A stretch of 64,000 nucleotides of DNA from Chondrus crispus (Eukaryota > Rhodophyta > Florideophyceae > Gigartinales > Gigartinaceae), in contig NW_005178579.1 in assembly GCF_000350225.1 (NCBI RefSeq), forward strand, positions 1 to 64,000. The letters run 5' to 3'. Within the stretch, counting starts at the first letter, position 1, and each line of letters begins with the position of its first letter. A model generated the notes under the pieces. The model saw only the letters and a list, made by a program, of their open reading frames with translations, did not search any database and was not told the DNA's origin. Of the stretch, positions 18,658 to 29,658 are shown piece after piece. The translations under genes were made by a program, and so were the position numbers.

Positions 18658-20523
18658 GGTTTCTAGTAGTACCAGCTTCCAGTGAGGGTTGATGCTCCGG
18701 TGCGCCGTCCACACCTCTCCTGCCGGAGCTTGCAGCACCTCGGCCCGAGTCGCTAGACTGAGCGCCGCCGCGTGCCACGGTTGCCGAGGCCAGTTGGGGA
18801 TCAGCAGCATTGCGGGTGCCCGAGTTTCCCGCAGTTTCCGAACCGTTGCGCCAATTAGGTCCACCGGAGGGCACAGTAGACGGACGTCCGTGTCGTCCCA
18901 GTGCGATGCCAGTTCCCTGAACGTTTGCTGTTGCAGGAAACGTGGATGCTCGCCGAAGGGGCGGAACGGGAAAGAGTCGAGGGGGGCTTTCATTCCAGCC
19001 TGCACGGAACGCATGACTTGCCTGCGGATCTGTAAGTCGGCGCGGGAGAAGCGTCGCGACAGCCTGTCGGCGAATTGATTGGCAACTGACGGAATCCATT
19101 CGGATTTGATTTGGAACCCGAATTTGTCGAGCACCGTTTTGAGGCGACGCAACTCGCGCATCATTGGTCGGCTGGCGGACACAAACGAATTTGTAATGTG
19201 TACTACAGATTGGTTGTCGATGTGCAAAAGCAAGTTGCGTCGACCCTACTTGGATAGCTGCCTTCCCAAAGCTCCTGTTAGTATCATGCGCAATGCCTTC
19301 AGTTCTCTGAAGTTGATGCTTGCTGCGCGGTCCTTCCAGTTCCACACACCCTGTTCTGACCAACGTCCTGCCACTCCCGCTTTCATGCTTTCGACATTCA
19401 GAGTGCCACCGTATCCCATGTCCGCAGCGTCCGTGTGGAGGGAAGCCTCCACTGGCTCCGGTACCATTGGTCTGCCGGCCAGTTCCTGGTCGGTCAACTG
19501 TTGCCAGGTGAATAGATCGCGAACACTTTGGTGGCTTAATCGACACTGGCCTCTCGCGTCTCGCGATCTCTTCGCCGACATGTCCCAGTACAGAGCCCGC
19601 GTGTAGAACCTTGCCCATGGCATCGCGAGGGTTAACGAGACGCACACTCCACAAAAATGTTTCAGCATCTTCAGCCCCACCCAACGCCTTCCCGCTCGGA
19701 CTTCTGATAGCAACTTCTTCGCGAGGTCGCGCACCTTGGCGACTTTGCGATGCGCGATGTAGAAGCGCATCTTGCGTGTGTCGATTCTTACTCCCAGGTG
19801 CTCGACGATGGGAGATCCAGTCCATTCTCCCTTGGTCAAATGCCGTGCGAGCCCAACCCGGGTCATCAAATCGCGAATGATTCTCTTTGCCCTGATACAG
19901 TGCCACAACTTTGCCACTATTCCGTGTGGTGTGGGAGCAACGAGGAAGTCGTCCAGATACGCCAGCACCCGGAATCCAAGTCTCCTCAGCTCTTTCACAA
20001 ACACTGCCATCAGCCGTGTGAACCACAAAGGCGAACGACCCCAGCCGAAAGGCAGAGCGATACATTGGTAGTACCGTCCTTCTCACCGAAATATGAACCA
20101 ATCCCACATCGACGGGTGTAGTCTGAGATGTCGATATCCCTTCTGTATGTCGAATGAGAGGAGGCCGTCTTCCTTCTGAATTGAGGCCGCAAACTCCGCG
20201 AGATTCTCCATTCTTAGTGAACCTTTTGCCCAGTGCTTTGACTGCTTTGACAAATTGACTACGAATCTCGGCTTCGTACCCTTGTCCGATTCCTGCCATA
20301 CTACGAAAGCTGATGATATTACGGCCCCGGCAGACCGTGCTCGGGCTTCGTGTTCCCCAGTTATCTCTCGGTAGATTCCGAGGCGACAGCCTTCGCGTAG
20401 ATCCTTCGCACCGAAGGACTTGTCCTCCTCCGTCTGCGGGATATTCCCCAGCTCCTCCCCTCCGCCTGGAACAAACGGTACGGTTGGACGCTCGTACACC
20501 CCAAACCGGATTGACCAACACAA
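18646..20523 (-). pseudogene. RT and RNase H of the second YR element
   Basis: Frames at 20523-20083, 20028-19246 and 19233-18646 together give a full DIRS-type RT-RNase H. RT motifs are KPRFVVNLSKQSKHWAKGS, GLLSFDIQKGYRHLRLHPSM and, after a shift near 20070, PLWFTRLMAVFVKELRRLGF, with the catalytic box LAYLDDFLVAP and VEHLGVRIDTRKMRFYI. RNase H motifs are LHTDAADMGYGGTL, NFRELKALRMIL, LLHIDNQSVVHI and NQFADRLSRRF. Two or more frame breaks prevent a continuous product, although each piece is well conserved. It lies between ORF1 and the recombinase as in other DIRS-order elements. Confidence 0.8.
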
Positions 20524-20606
20524 ATAGTGCGAACAACCCAGACGACGCCATTCTTCGACTTGCTGCTGAGTAGCTCGCCAAAGAGCGGGTCGTGTGTCCG
20601 TTTTAA

Positions 20607-21284
20607 CTACTTTTCCTTGGCGGACCCTCCCTTGCCCGAACGCCTTGTCGCGTTGCTTGCATTGAGAGTGGCCACCGCCTTCATAAGTTGTGTGGTCATG
20701 TGTGTGTCGAGCTTTTCCATGGCTTCAGCCAAATCATCAGCAGCAGCAACATCATTCCGCTGCTCAAGACTAGGCATAACCATTTTGGCATATGTAGGAT
20801 CCCTGGCGGACATTTTGTAGAACCCAGCCCGGAGTCCCACAACACGAAGGCCGTATCTGATGGACAATAGGCCCCAGACATCGAACTAGGACGCTTTTTC
20901 CCCGCTACTAGCTTTGATTGCATCGTTCCTCAAGGCCATAGCTGCCTCGTGGAAAGCCATCCAATATCCCGCAGCATTATCGTAATTGACCTCATACTCC
21001 CATACTGGGCGTAGACTCTGGTGCTTCTCCATTGCTGTCCTCAGAGGTCATTCCCTGTGCTCGAAAAAGCCCCTGATAAATGCCCCAACGCTTGAGCCCT
21101 GTTAATACGGGTAGCATGTGAGCCCGAAGTCGTTGTCGTCCCTACAACGTCTGGCAATCTGACTATAGGTAGTCATCCAACCCAACTCGTTACCAGCTTC
21201 TTCCATAGTCTTTCCTTTTGAAACAAGCTTGGCTTTGCGTATTAAAGTATCCACTTGCTCCACACTATCCGCAAAGTCGCTCAT
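20607..21284 (-). pseudogene. ORF1 (gag-like) remnant of the second YR element
   Basis: It starts at MSDFADSVEQVDTLIRKAKL (21284), a helical N-terminus, and stops at 21102. A later piece (20867-20607) is also helical and ends Lys/Arg/Gly-rich (TRRSGKGGSAKEK), which suits RNA binding. The pieces are separated by stops. No known domain is recognised; the assignment rests on position between the 5' repeat and the RT. Confidence 0.4.
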
Positions 21285-21383
21285 CTTTGTGCGCTTTAGC
21301 GTTCTAAAGAACGCGCGATCGAGTCTTCTTTTGATCGTTTAGAAAGTGCCTTCCGCCAACGTTCTGGGGTCTCTCTTGTAAAA

Positions 21384-21642
21384 GAGAGAGGCATGCCAGG
21401 TACGTTTTGTGCATGCATGCCTCCCTTTATATACCGCCACAATTACTGGAGCGCGCGTGAGACAAATGCAAATGCTGCGTACCTAGGAGAGTGGCTGGGA
21501 GAGTGTTTGCGGGAGTTCTCAAGAATTCCACTCTCTCACCACGTGTCATACGCGTCGAGACTTGCCACGACACTGGCCAACCTCGCTATACAGTCAACAG
21601 TGTTTCATGCGCATAAACGCTACTCGCCTACACAACACGAAA
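21384..21642 (-). repeat. 5' direct terminal repeat of the second YR element
   Basis: This 259-bp repeat is paired with 17256-17514 and lies about 100 bp upstream of the ORF1 start. Confidence 0.85.
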
Positions 21643-22268
21643 AAACCCGTCATATCTACGTCACATCATACATGCAGTTGTGGAAGAAAACCCCACGAAT
21701 AATGATTGCGTTCAGATTTAAATCTTGTTGCATGCTAGGATGAGGGTCTTCTCTTATGTAACATTTCTACATCGTCCTTCGAAAAGAAGCCCTCAACACT
21801 GCTATTAGCCGCGCCTTTTTAAAGAATCCTTTTGCAATATACCCCAATACATAAATAAATACAATTTTAGTCTGTTCATACAGCATTAACTGTCAAGGCA
21901 TTGTAAAGAGGGATCAGTAAATCTCTGTGGCGTCGATATCGATCTTGCAGGCTGTTCATGAAGAGTGAGCATATATACAATTAATAGGAAAGCGTTTCAG
22001 ACGTCTGCGCACCCGTGGATGCCAACATGGACCGCCTGCCGAATCAAATAGTTTTCGCCTTTTAATTCGAATCCTGCTGCGACAACAGGGCTTACAACAT
22101 CTACTAATCTGATAATTCCGATCTGCCGCCGCTGCCATTTTCAATATTCTCGCTTTTGTTGTACGCTCCGTTTCGAAAGAAGTGATAGCATGCCATGCGA
22201 TCGGATCACGTTTCTCCTCTCCATGGATCACTTCACGTCTCAGAGAAGAAGGGCCTTGTCCGTTCATC
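21643..22268. other. Spacer after the transposon island
   Basis: AT-richer sequence with no coding potential that I can support. It probably contains the promoter of the gene starting at 22269 or 22182. No clear TATA or initiator is claimed. Confidence 0.5.
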
Positions 22269-24656
22269 ATGAAGCACAAACTTCGAATAGCCGGCATGGA
22301 GCAGCAAATAGACGAATCTCAGCAAGCAGTAAATTCAAATCAGCATCAAGCTTATTCTTCTACCTCAAACACACCGATTCCACCCAATCAACCGGTGCCA
22401 GTCGCACCGAACGATACGCCTGACACCCTATCCAGTGTTTTTTCAACACCTCATGAAAGGCTCGAACTAGATTCAGAGACAACATCGGCTTTTCGATGGG
22501 CCAGTTCTTACGGAATGGCAAGTCAAATACCCTACGAAGCTCGGAATATTAAATCGGGAGAAATTATAGTCATGGCGGAAGGCTATCACACAGAGGGAAC
22601 GCAGAACATCATTTCAGCAGCAGCTGGAGACGAAGACAAGGCTAGCTTGAATCTCGCCATAGCTTCACAAAAAGTTTCTTCGATCTTTTCTCGCAGAAGA
22701 ATCACTTTCGCACTCTGCGTAGTGTCATTTGGTGTCCTCTTTCCAGTAATCGTGGTCAAGCTCTTCCGAGCCAATGAGCAATCACAAGCCATTCAATCAA
22801 GCACTCCTAGATATGAAAAGATGCTATACGATAATCCCCCAGTATCTGAAGTCCAGCTGATGTGGAGGAAGCATGTGGTAGTGGGGGGTGATAATCGACT
22901 TCTTATCCCTGAGACTTTTGAAAGTCGATTGAATGCGGAAGTCGCCCCTCTTCTTGAAGAACATGTCGGACAAGTTTGGGATCACAGGAGCTATCCAGAG
23001 CTAATTTGCCGTTCCGGAGAGCATCTGATTGTTCGATTCTCTATGATGAAATCAAGCACCCTTCCGGCGAGCCTCTCTCACAAAGCTGATTGCACCGCAA
23101 CGTCAAATACACGCACAAGCTGCTTTCAACGCAAAGCATTATCTGATGTCCGGGATCTCACAGTTACACTTCCATCAAAGTCAAGCAGATATATGTTTTC
23201 TGTGAAGTTAACTGAAAACGTAAAACAAACAGCTCAACAGAGAAATTCGTCAATGAGTAAAACAATATCACTGGGAACAATCTCTGGCCCATTTGATATA
23301 GAGCTATTGGAATCTTCGATTCTCGCAATTCACAGATATTGTGGGACGCACAGAAAAGAATTCGTGGACGACTTGAACGTCAAGGCAGCAACACTCGAGA
23401 ACACTCGACTATTGACAATTTACGAACTGAAGAGGTTGTATGCTCTTTGGTCGAGACTGAAGTCCAACACTTTTCTTCGCAGGGAACATGTGTGGGACAC
23501 AAATCATCTTTCAAAAGCGACAATAGATCCAATTGAACATTCTCGGCATATGCCGTCCTCCTTTGACGCGAAGAGCCTCCAGTCAAAAACGCGCAGTCCA
23601 TCAAGTGACAAGACGCAAATCAGTTCTCCTTCTGTACACCTGGCAACCTTACGTGATCTTCAAAACATGTACCAGCGGAATGATAGCGACGCTGTAACCC
23701 AATTATCACCTGAGGCCGATTCAATGATAGCCAAACAATCAGCACCTCCAAGTGAACACTTACCAACACCACTCGAAAAGCGAGTTAGACGTGAAAGTCC
23801 TTTCGAGCAACGAGCGCTAGAACCATGGCATCACAACTCGGAAGCCTTCTCAGGGCCGCAAGACACTGTGGACAGCCAGGAAGATGCTCGCTTCGAAGCA
23901 GCTGTGAAGTCCCCAAGTGACAGTGCGACCTCTACTCCACACAGGTCGGACCGTGCTTCAGATTCTGGGGTATGGGGACAACTGCAGGACAATAACCTTG
24001 AGATGAACCCGCAGTCCGGCACGGCCAGAGGCAGTCATAAGCATGAACAAAAGCGAGGGCGAATCTACCGAAAACTCTCTTTGCACCAAACAACCACACC
24101 CCCATCTCCTGGGACCCCAGCAGGTCAGCATATGGAAACCTCTCATGTCCCTTACCAAGTTGCTGTTAGAACCCCCGGCGCGCTTGAAACTACTACGAAG
24201 CAGAATAAGCATGGCCATGACCATAATCGTTCTAAACAGTATGTTCCAAACAACACTGTTCTACTGCCTTTCAAATCGCCTCCTCCGGGTTCAGCGCACA
24301 CAGTTTCATCACGATCAAGCACGATTGAACGTTACTCATTCAAGCCACAACGTCCCCGACCCGACAAAGGAGAGGTTTACCGGTTTCCAGCCGAACCGCC
24401 GCAGCACGTTTTCAAATCACAACCGCACCGCAGCTCAGTCCCGGAAGGGGAAAGCTTTCAGAGTCCAAGAAACATGAACAGTCATTTACGCAGACCTGAA
24501 ACAAATCGATACGATGCGCCATATGCGACCCGGCGAGGGCTTCCACCTTCCCGCCTGGTATCCAAGCCCTTCTCACTGAATAGAGGAGTTGATCGTCGCC
24601 CGAGAGAATCTGTTGTAGACGCAGGCCCGGTGCAACGAACTCATCCAAAATCCTGA
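22269..24656 (+). CDS. Unknown single-pass membrane protein
   Basis: The frame is open from 22182. I prefer the Met at 22269 (MKHKLRIAG) or 22296 (MEQQIDES), because upstream codons look like leader. From 22269 the protein has 795 residues. A cytosolic-type Pro/Ser/Thr-rich N-terminus of about 140 residues precedes RRR and one transmembrane helix (ITFALCVVSFGVLFPVIVVKLF, about residues 145-166), giving a type II-like topology. A moderately ordered region (to about residue 430) has a few Cys. The last 350 residues are low-complexity, rich in Ser, Pro, His and Arg, and likely disordered. No domain is recognised. It is the first gene after the transposon island and converges with ALG2. Codon use and length support a real gene. 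Confidence 0.65.
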   Translation: MKHKLRIAGMEQQIDESQQAVNSNQHQAYSSTSNTPIPPNQPVPVAPNDTPDTLSSVFSTPHERLELDSETTSAFRWASSYGMASQIPYEARNIKSGEIIVMAEGYHTEGTQNIISAAAGDEDKASLNLAIASQKVSSIFSRRRITFALCVVSFGVLFPVIVVKLFRANEQSQAIQSSTPRYEKMLYDNPPVSEVQLMWRKHVVVGGDNRLLIPETFESRLNAEVAPLLEEHVGQVWDHRSYPELICRSGEHLIVRFSMMKSSTLPASLSHKADCTATSNTRTSCFQRKALSDVRDLTVTLPSKSSRYMFSVKLTENVKQTAQQRNSSMSKTISLGTISGPFDIELLESSILAIHRYCGTHRKEFVDDLNVKAATLENTRLLTIYELKRLYALWSRLKSNTFLRREHVWDTNHLSKATIDPIEHSRHMPSSFDAKSLQSKTRSPSSDKTQISSPSVHLATLRDLQNMYQRNDSDAVTQLSPEADSMIAKQSAPPSEHLPTPLEKRVRRESPFEQRALEPWHHNSEAFSGPQDTVDSQEDARFEAAVKSPSDSATSTPHRSDRASDSGVWGQLQDNNLEMNPQSGTARGSHKHEQKRGRIYRKLSLHQTTTPPSPGTPAGQHMETSHVPYQVAVRTPGALETTTKQNKHGHDHNRSKQYVPNNTVLLPFKSPPPGSAHTVSSRSSTIERYSFKPQRPRPDKGEVYRFPAEPPQHVFKSQPHRSSVPEGESFQSPRNMNSHLRRPETNRYDAPYATRRGLPPSRLVSKPFSLNRGVDRRPRESVVDAGPVQRTHPKS

Positions 24657-24933
24657 AAATACATGCTGCTTGAGTCAAGTAACAAGCCCGATATTCCGTG
24701 GATCTAGACAAGTCGTCAATATTCGGTACAGGTTTTCGTTCAGGACCTTGCGGCCTGAGAAACCGTGTCAAGGTAGGCCAAGCATTTATCGTAGAGCAGC
24801 TGGTTATTTGAACACGTATGCAGGATTGAAATTGCATGTTCGGTCAGGAGATAGACCTTGTTCCGCCGATCTCAGACTAAACTAGTACACGTCAAGTCCC
24901 ATACCGCTCTTCGGAGACCTCAACGGCATTTTA

Positions 24934-26221
24934 TCACCGGCCAGATGGCCATATTCTCATTAAGATGTTCTGCAGCTCTCTACCCATAACTGAACGTGCA
25001 AACAAATTTAAAACTCTCTCACGCCCGGCAGTACCCATCTTCGCCGCCAGTGCAGTGTCATTCATCACGAGAGTGATTGCATCTGCAAAGCTCTTCCCGG
25101 TCGAATCACAGAGAAAGCCAGTTACTCTGTCCTCGATTGATTCAGTAGGCCCCCCGCTATTCGCGGCAATGACTGGAATCCCTTCGGCCATGGCCTCTAG
25201 CGGTACAATGCCAAAGTGTTCATTTGATGGAGTGTATAAGACGGCGAGTGATTCTTGTAGTAACTTCCGCCGCTCGCTGTCAGATATATTGCGCAGAAGC
25301 GTGACAGAATCCGTTAGCCCGCTTGTCTTGGTAAGCTCTTCCAGTTCGTTGAAGTATTCAATATTTTCACGAATTCTCTCGTCGTATCCCCCTGCGATGA
25401 CCAAGTGCAACTTCTTACCGCGCACCTCGTGATGTTTCATTGCAGCCAATGCGTCTATAGCCAAGCCAATGTCCTTCTTTCTCTCATAACGATTCAAAGA
25501 AAGAATCGAGAACTTTGATGCGTTCGATGTTATTCCTTCTTCGGTTGCCCTCCCCCGTTCTTTGCTTGCGATTGACACACATGGATAAATCACGGATGGT
25601 TTGGGCAAGCCTGAAAATGTTCTCTCGAAGGCGCAAGCTGTAAAGCGAGAATTGCATACAATGACAGACGCAAAGCGCAGTGAAAACGCTTCAAGGCTGT
25701 CGACAAAACGACGATAATAAGTTTTGAGTCGTGACGGACTAGAATGCGGAGCTAATGATGTAGCGAGTAGCTTGTCTGGATAATGGCAATAGAAAAGGAC
25801 GGGTTTGCGAAACACTGCAAAAACAATCAACGGGAGGGAGACGATGTCAACGAAAGCGACATCAAAGCTTACAAACAGGCAGACGTACACAGCCAAGAGA
25901 GCGCAACGAAGAGCCGCTAGAATTGCCTGGAAACAGGTCCGTCAGATAGCTGTTTTCCCGGGATGTCGCAGTCGAAGAGGCACTGTTTGATCAGCTCACC
26001 TGTAATCTACCAAAGAGCGAGCGAGGAATAGGAAGCGGTACTACGCGAACTGGCACCTGCGGCGCAGGTGGAGCTACTTCTCGGAATGTGCGATTCGCGT
26101 CTTGAAACGGAGTGCAAATAATTGTCGAATGGCCCAGTTCTTGCAGGGAGAGCGCAGCATCAACAACTAGGCGCTCGGCACCACCAAGTCCCAGATCGGG
26201 GTGGATGAAGGCGACGCGCAT
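24934..26221 (-). CDS. ALG2: ALG2-like alpha-1,3/1,6-mannosyltransferase, two exons
   Basis: This GT4 enzyme adds the second and third mannoses to Man-GlcNAc2-PP-dolichol on the cytosolic ER face in N-glycan precursor assembly. Exon 1 is 26221-26000: MRVAFIHPDLGLGGAERLVV is the canonical N-terminus with the GGAE donor loop. A 73-nt intron (25999-25927) has donor CAG|GTGAGC and acceptor TTTCCAG|GCA, phase 0. Exon 2 is 25926-24934, beginning AILAALRCALLAVYV. The joined product has 404 residues, slightly short for the family. Family motifs are VLFYCHYPDKLLA, ASVIVCNSRFT, ILSLNRYERKKDIGLAIDAL and the E-x7-E donor-binding motif EHFGIVPLEAM. The stop is TGA. This is one of only two introns found in the window. 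Confidence 0.9.
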
Positions 26222-26926
26222 CCTTCGCGGTCAAGAGGAATGGCGCCACTAGACCGCAATCGAGAAGCTGGCCCAAAGAAATCGGGGTCAACGGGTCTGT
26301 ATTATTTCGAGGCCGTACAAAAAAATCGTCGCCGCAGTGAGTGTGGACATCGGCCGTTTCAACAACGGAAGCCCTGAGAACACGATCGCATCCAGGCCGT
26401 TTACTGAATTGGCGCATAGGCGGGTGCTCGTCAGTATTTGAAGCGATAGCCCCTGACAAAGAAGATACAGCATGGCTGTCACACACGTAGACTATTTGTT
26501 GTTACCATCATGGCATGGCAAGTTTGCTTTAACCTCGTCATCGCGAACGTCATCCTGGGGGACATCTTCTCCGTTCAGAGGCGCATCGGCCCTTCAGCCC
26601 ACGATAATCCGAGGACACGTCACGCGTGATGAGAGATTTGAGTACACACGATTAGGCCTATTGTATAATGCGGTCACCTGTGTGTAGGAAAGTGCTTCAG
26701 AGGAGCGTATGCAAGCGCCGCCTACTCGATCACTTAGCTGCAATCTGCCAAAGCGCACGGGCCGAGATATGGAGTACTTCAGTATCGCAAAGCGGAGTAC
26801 GACGGATTTAACCGGCAAGCACAGAGGCGATGACAATGATCAAGTTATTATGCATTTACTGCTACACACCATTACCACCAGTTAATACGACAACCCTACC
26901 CACCCCATGTCATATGTCCAGTTTTC
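26222..26926. other. Spacer between ALG2 and calnexin
   Basis: No supported gene; small ORFs have no recognisable features. It holds the ALG2 promoter and the calnexin 3' flank. Confidence 0.5.
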
Positions 26927-28822
26927 TTAATCTGCAGTGGCCGTGCGACGCTTGCGAATCGTCTTGTTCTCCGGCTCGGCAGTTGTAGTCGATGAGGTAT
27001 CAGCGTTTCCGGCAGCATCATCCGGCGATGCTGCATCGGTCTTCTTCTTCTCGGCAGCAGCAGCGGCAGCAGCTTCTTCCGGGGTTGGTGCCTTCTTCTT
27101 GCTTCCACTGAGAAGGATGAGGAAGACCAGTACGAGTGCAATCGGAAATCCGACAACCATGATCATCGGCTTCTGAACGCCCATATTGATGAGCTTGTTC
27201 AGGTATGACTCTCCACCCTTGCTGATGATGAATTCTTCAACTGGTCGAAGCTTGTCCTCCAGCATGTCAACGGCATCCTCCATCTTGTCCAAGATAGCTC
27301 CAACTTTTCCATCCCTGCCCCCGCGAGATACCTTTTCTTCAGCTTCAGCCTTCTTGTTGGCCTCCTCCTCGCGTTCTAATTCGGTCTTCTGCTTCTCTAC
27401 GAACGTGGCCTTCCTGAATTTCTCAGCGGCGGAGATGTCGCTGCCCAGCCATACGTTGTCGAAGAGGACGCCCTGATCCATGGTCCAGATCTCAAACCCG
27501 AGCCCATGAACTGGAAGAAGAGTAGGATTCTCAATCTCGTAGTATTCGGGGTTCGGGATCTTACGCGGCTTCCATACGCCAATGTATTTGGGATTGTCGA
27601 TTTTAGGGGCACTCCATTTGCCCTTGTATGCGGGGTTGGCCTTCATCGGGGGCTTCCACTCACCGCACCCAACCTCATCGCACTTGGCGTTCGGAATAGT
27701 GGGTACCTCCCACTCACCATCCTCTTCGGTGTCCCATTCTTCAGGCTGCTTGGCCTCGGGGTCGGGAATAGTGGCCGGCTCGTCATCCAACCAACCTTGA
27801 GGCTTTTCGGCGTCCTCGTCGACAATTTCCTTCGGTGCTTCCTCATCCCAATCTTCGGGTTTAGTGGCCTCGGGATCTGGGATCTTAGCGTCGTCAACCC
27901 AGTCAGCCGGCTTTTTGTCTTCGGGATCGTCAATTTCCTTCGGCGGCTGCACAGGAGGAGCGAAGCTTGTGCTAAGGGTACCGTCCTTCTTGAGTTCGTC
28001 GTCAATGAACATCTGGAAGTTGCCGTCCTTCTTGACAATGATGGTGTACAAGTGGGTCTTCTTGTCATAGACGTTGGCGACTGTCGGGGGCTCGATGAGA
28101 TGATGCTCGGAGTTCTTGCCAGTGACGGGGTTCTTCGACTGGAAGATGAAGTGAACCTTGTCGGTCGGACCGCACCTGTCCGGGCCGAACATGATGCTAT
28201 ACGGGGTGGAGCCGTCAAACTTGGCGGGATCGAAATCGGCCGCGGTGGGGAGCTTCATGTACGCACCTCCGCAAGTCATGCCCTCGTCAAGCTTGACCTC
28301 GTACTGCAAGACGAGGTCAGTCTGGTCGAGGCGATCGAGGCCGGCAATTTTTGACGACAGGGCGTACTTCCTCGCCCTGACCGGGATGATGAGCGCACGA
28401 TCGCCCTTGAAGGTGGGCTTGGCGCCCTGACCGACCTTGAATTCGGTGATGTACTCCGGGTGGGAAGTGTGGATCCACTTGGACAGGCCGGACTGGAAGT
28501 CGTCGAAGAAGAGGGCGCCGGAGGTGTACGGGGAGGCGTACGAGGCGTTCTCCTCGCCCTCGGGGTCGAGGACGGCCGGGGCATCCGGATCAGCCGGCTC
28601 TCCCTCGGGGTCTTCCTCGTCGCCGTCGCCGTCGCCTTCGTCCTCATCCTCATCCTCATCCTCGTCGTCGGGGGGCATGTCGTCGTCGTCGAGGCCAACG
28701 TCGGGATCGAGCCCTTAGGAGTCGTCCGCGGCGGCGACGAGGGCGGTGGAGGTGGGCGTCTGGACGGACAGGAGACAGACGAAGAGCAGCAGCGCGAAGA
28801 TCAGAAGGCTGCGCGATGCCAT
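26927..28822 (-). CDS. CNX: Calnexin, with an in-frame TAA after the signal peptide
   Basis: Calnexin is the ER membrane lectin chaperone for monoglucosylated glycoproteins. The ATG at 28822 opens a clear signal peptide (SLLIFALLLFVCLLS). Codon 36 (28717-28715) is TAA in the same frame, followed by GLDPDVGLDDDD and the Met at 28678. The rest is intact: acidic stretch; lectin domain (GALFFDDFQSGLSKWIHTSH, YEVKLDEGMTCGGAYMKL, SIMFGPDRCG); P-domain with IPDPEAKQPEEWD-type repeats and GxW repeats (GEWKPP, GKWSAP, GVWKP); LGFEIWTMDQGVLFDNVWLG; a TM helix (MIMVVGFPIALVLVFLILLS); and a Lys/Arg cytosolic tail. Without readthrough, the Met at 28678 would give a product lacking a signal peptide. Nonsense allele, sequencing error or readthrough cannot be separated here. 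Confidence 0.9.
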
Positions 28823-28896
28823 TTTGCAGGGTCGGGGCGGGCCGTTTGACTGGATCGAGGTCAGAGTTACTGACGGGAGTGGAAAGGTTCGGTGAT

Positions 28897-28927
<31 letters not shown>
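28897..28927. repeat. 31-base G homopolymer in the calnexin leader/promoter
   Basis: 31 consecutive G on the + strand, so C31 on the calnexin sense strand, 75 bp upstream of its ATG. A similar 29-base tract lies upstream of the UBE2O-like gene. Confidence 0.9.
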
Positions 28928-28928
<1 letters not shown>

Positions 28929-29580
28929 AGGGCGAGGGGCGAGGATAGGGGATGATGATGATGCTGATGATTAAATGCGGTGATGATTCAAACAAGCAGT
29001 TGGGAGGGGGATCACGTTGCACTAAGGATCCATTTTGGTGCGGTTTCCGTGATCCAGGCATCGGCCAATGAATGGGGTACACGGATCAATCAACATTGTG
29101 GGCTTACAGAAGGGGTTGGCGGGTGTGGGCGGCCAATGATTGAGAGAGGCGTTGGACATTGTTGATTGAAGCGAATTTTTGCAGATTCACCTTGACTGAC
29201 CCTTTACACCAACAATCAAGCCGAGTGGTCTCCAGGCCGATGAGGGAGGAGCTGACGTGACACCACACGTGTACCGTACGCGGGGTTACCGTACGTTAGG
29301 CCCACCGACGCTAACACAGCAAAACTCCCGTCATACCCAATGCGATTGCGATTTTCGTTAATTAAAAAGGGCTATTAAAGCGTCCACCGGCTCCACTTCA
29401 ACTCATCCCGCATCCCGCTACACCGCTGTACCTCCACGGGTACTACACCCACACTACTGTCACAGAGACGGCGTGGACTATTACACACTTCTGTACCCAA
29501 GGGTGCTGTACCCAAGGGTACAGTACACTGAATAGTACACGTGGTCACGTGGACACGATTTACATCTTTATCGACTCGAG
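28928..29580. other. Spacer upstream of calnexin
   Basis: No supported gene. It contains GTACC/GGTAC-rich short inverted repeats around 29500-29530 and leads into a strong hairpin at 29581. Confidence 0.5.
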
Positions 29581-29638
29581 CAGTGCTACTGTACACTACA
29601 TGGGTCGCACAGAACCCATGTAGTGTACAGTAGCACTG
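29581..29638. repeat. Perfect 25-bp foldback hairpin
   Basis: The left arm 29581-29605 (starts CAGTGCTACTGTACAC) and right arm 29614-29638 are exact reverse complements with an 8-nt loop (CGCACAGA). It lies just outside the MULE at 29659. Confidence 0.9.
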
Positions 29639-29658
29639 GGTACAGCTGTTTATGCTAA

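Larger units (their letters stand above)
17256..21642 (-). mobile_element. Second tyrosine-recombinase retrotransposon
   Basis: This 4.4-kb element lies on the - strand with 259-bp direct repeats at its ends (17256-17514 and 21384-21642, about five substitutions, no indels). From right to left it carries a gag-like ORF1 (21284-20607, broken), RT plus RNase H (20523-18646) and a tyrosine recombinase (about 18657-17573). Domain order is that of DIRS/PAT/Ngaro-type elements. Direct rather than inverted ends argue against classical DIRS. A second, split B repeat was not found beyond a 10-bp AGGAGGGAGG stretch. The close identity of the repeats suggests a recent insertion. Confidence 0.8.

Noticed and set aside
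17573..20581. A single 1002-residue ORF as one protein
   Set aside because: Its first two thirds translate the RT/RNase H region in the wrong frame (Arg/Pro/Ser-rich, no motifs). Only the C-terminal recombinase part is meaningful.
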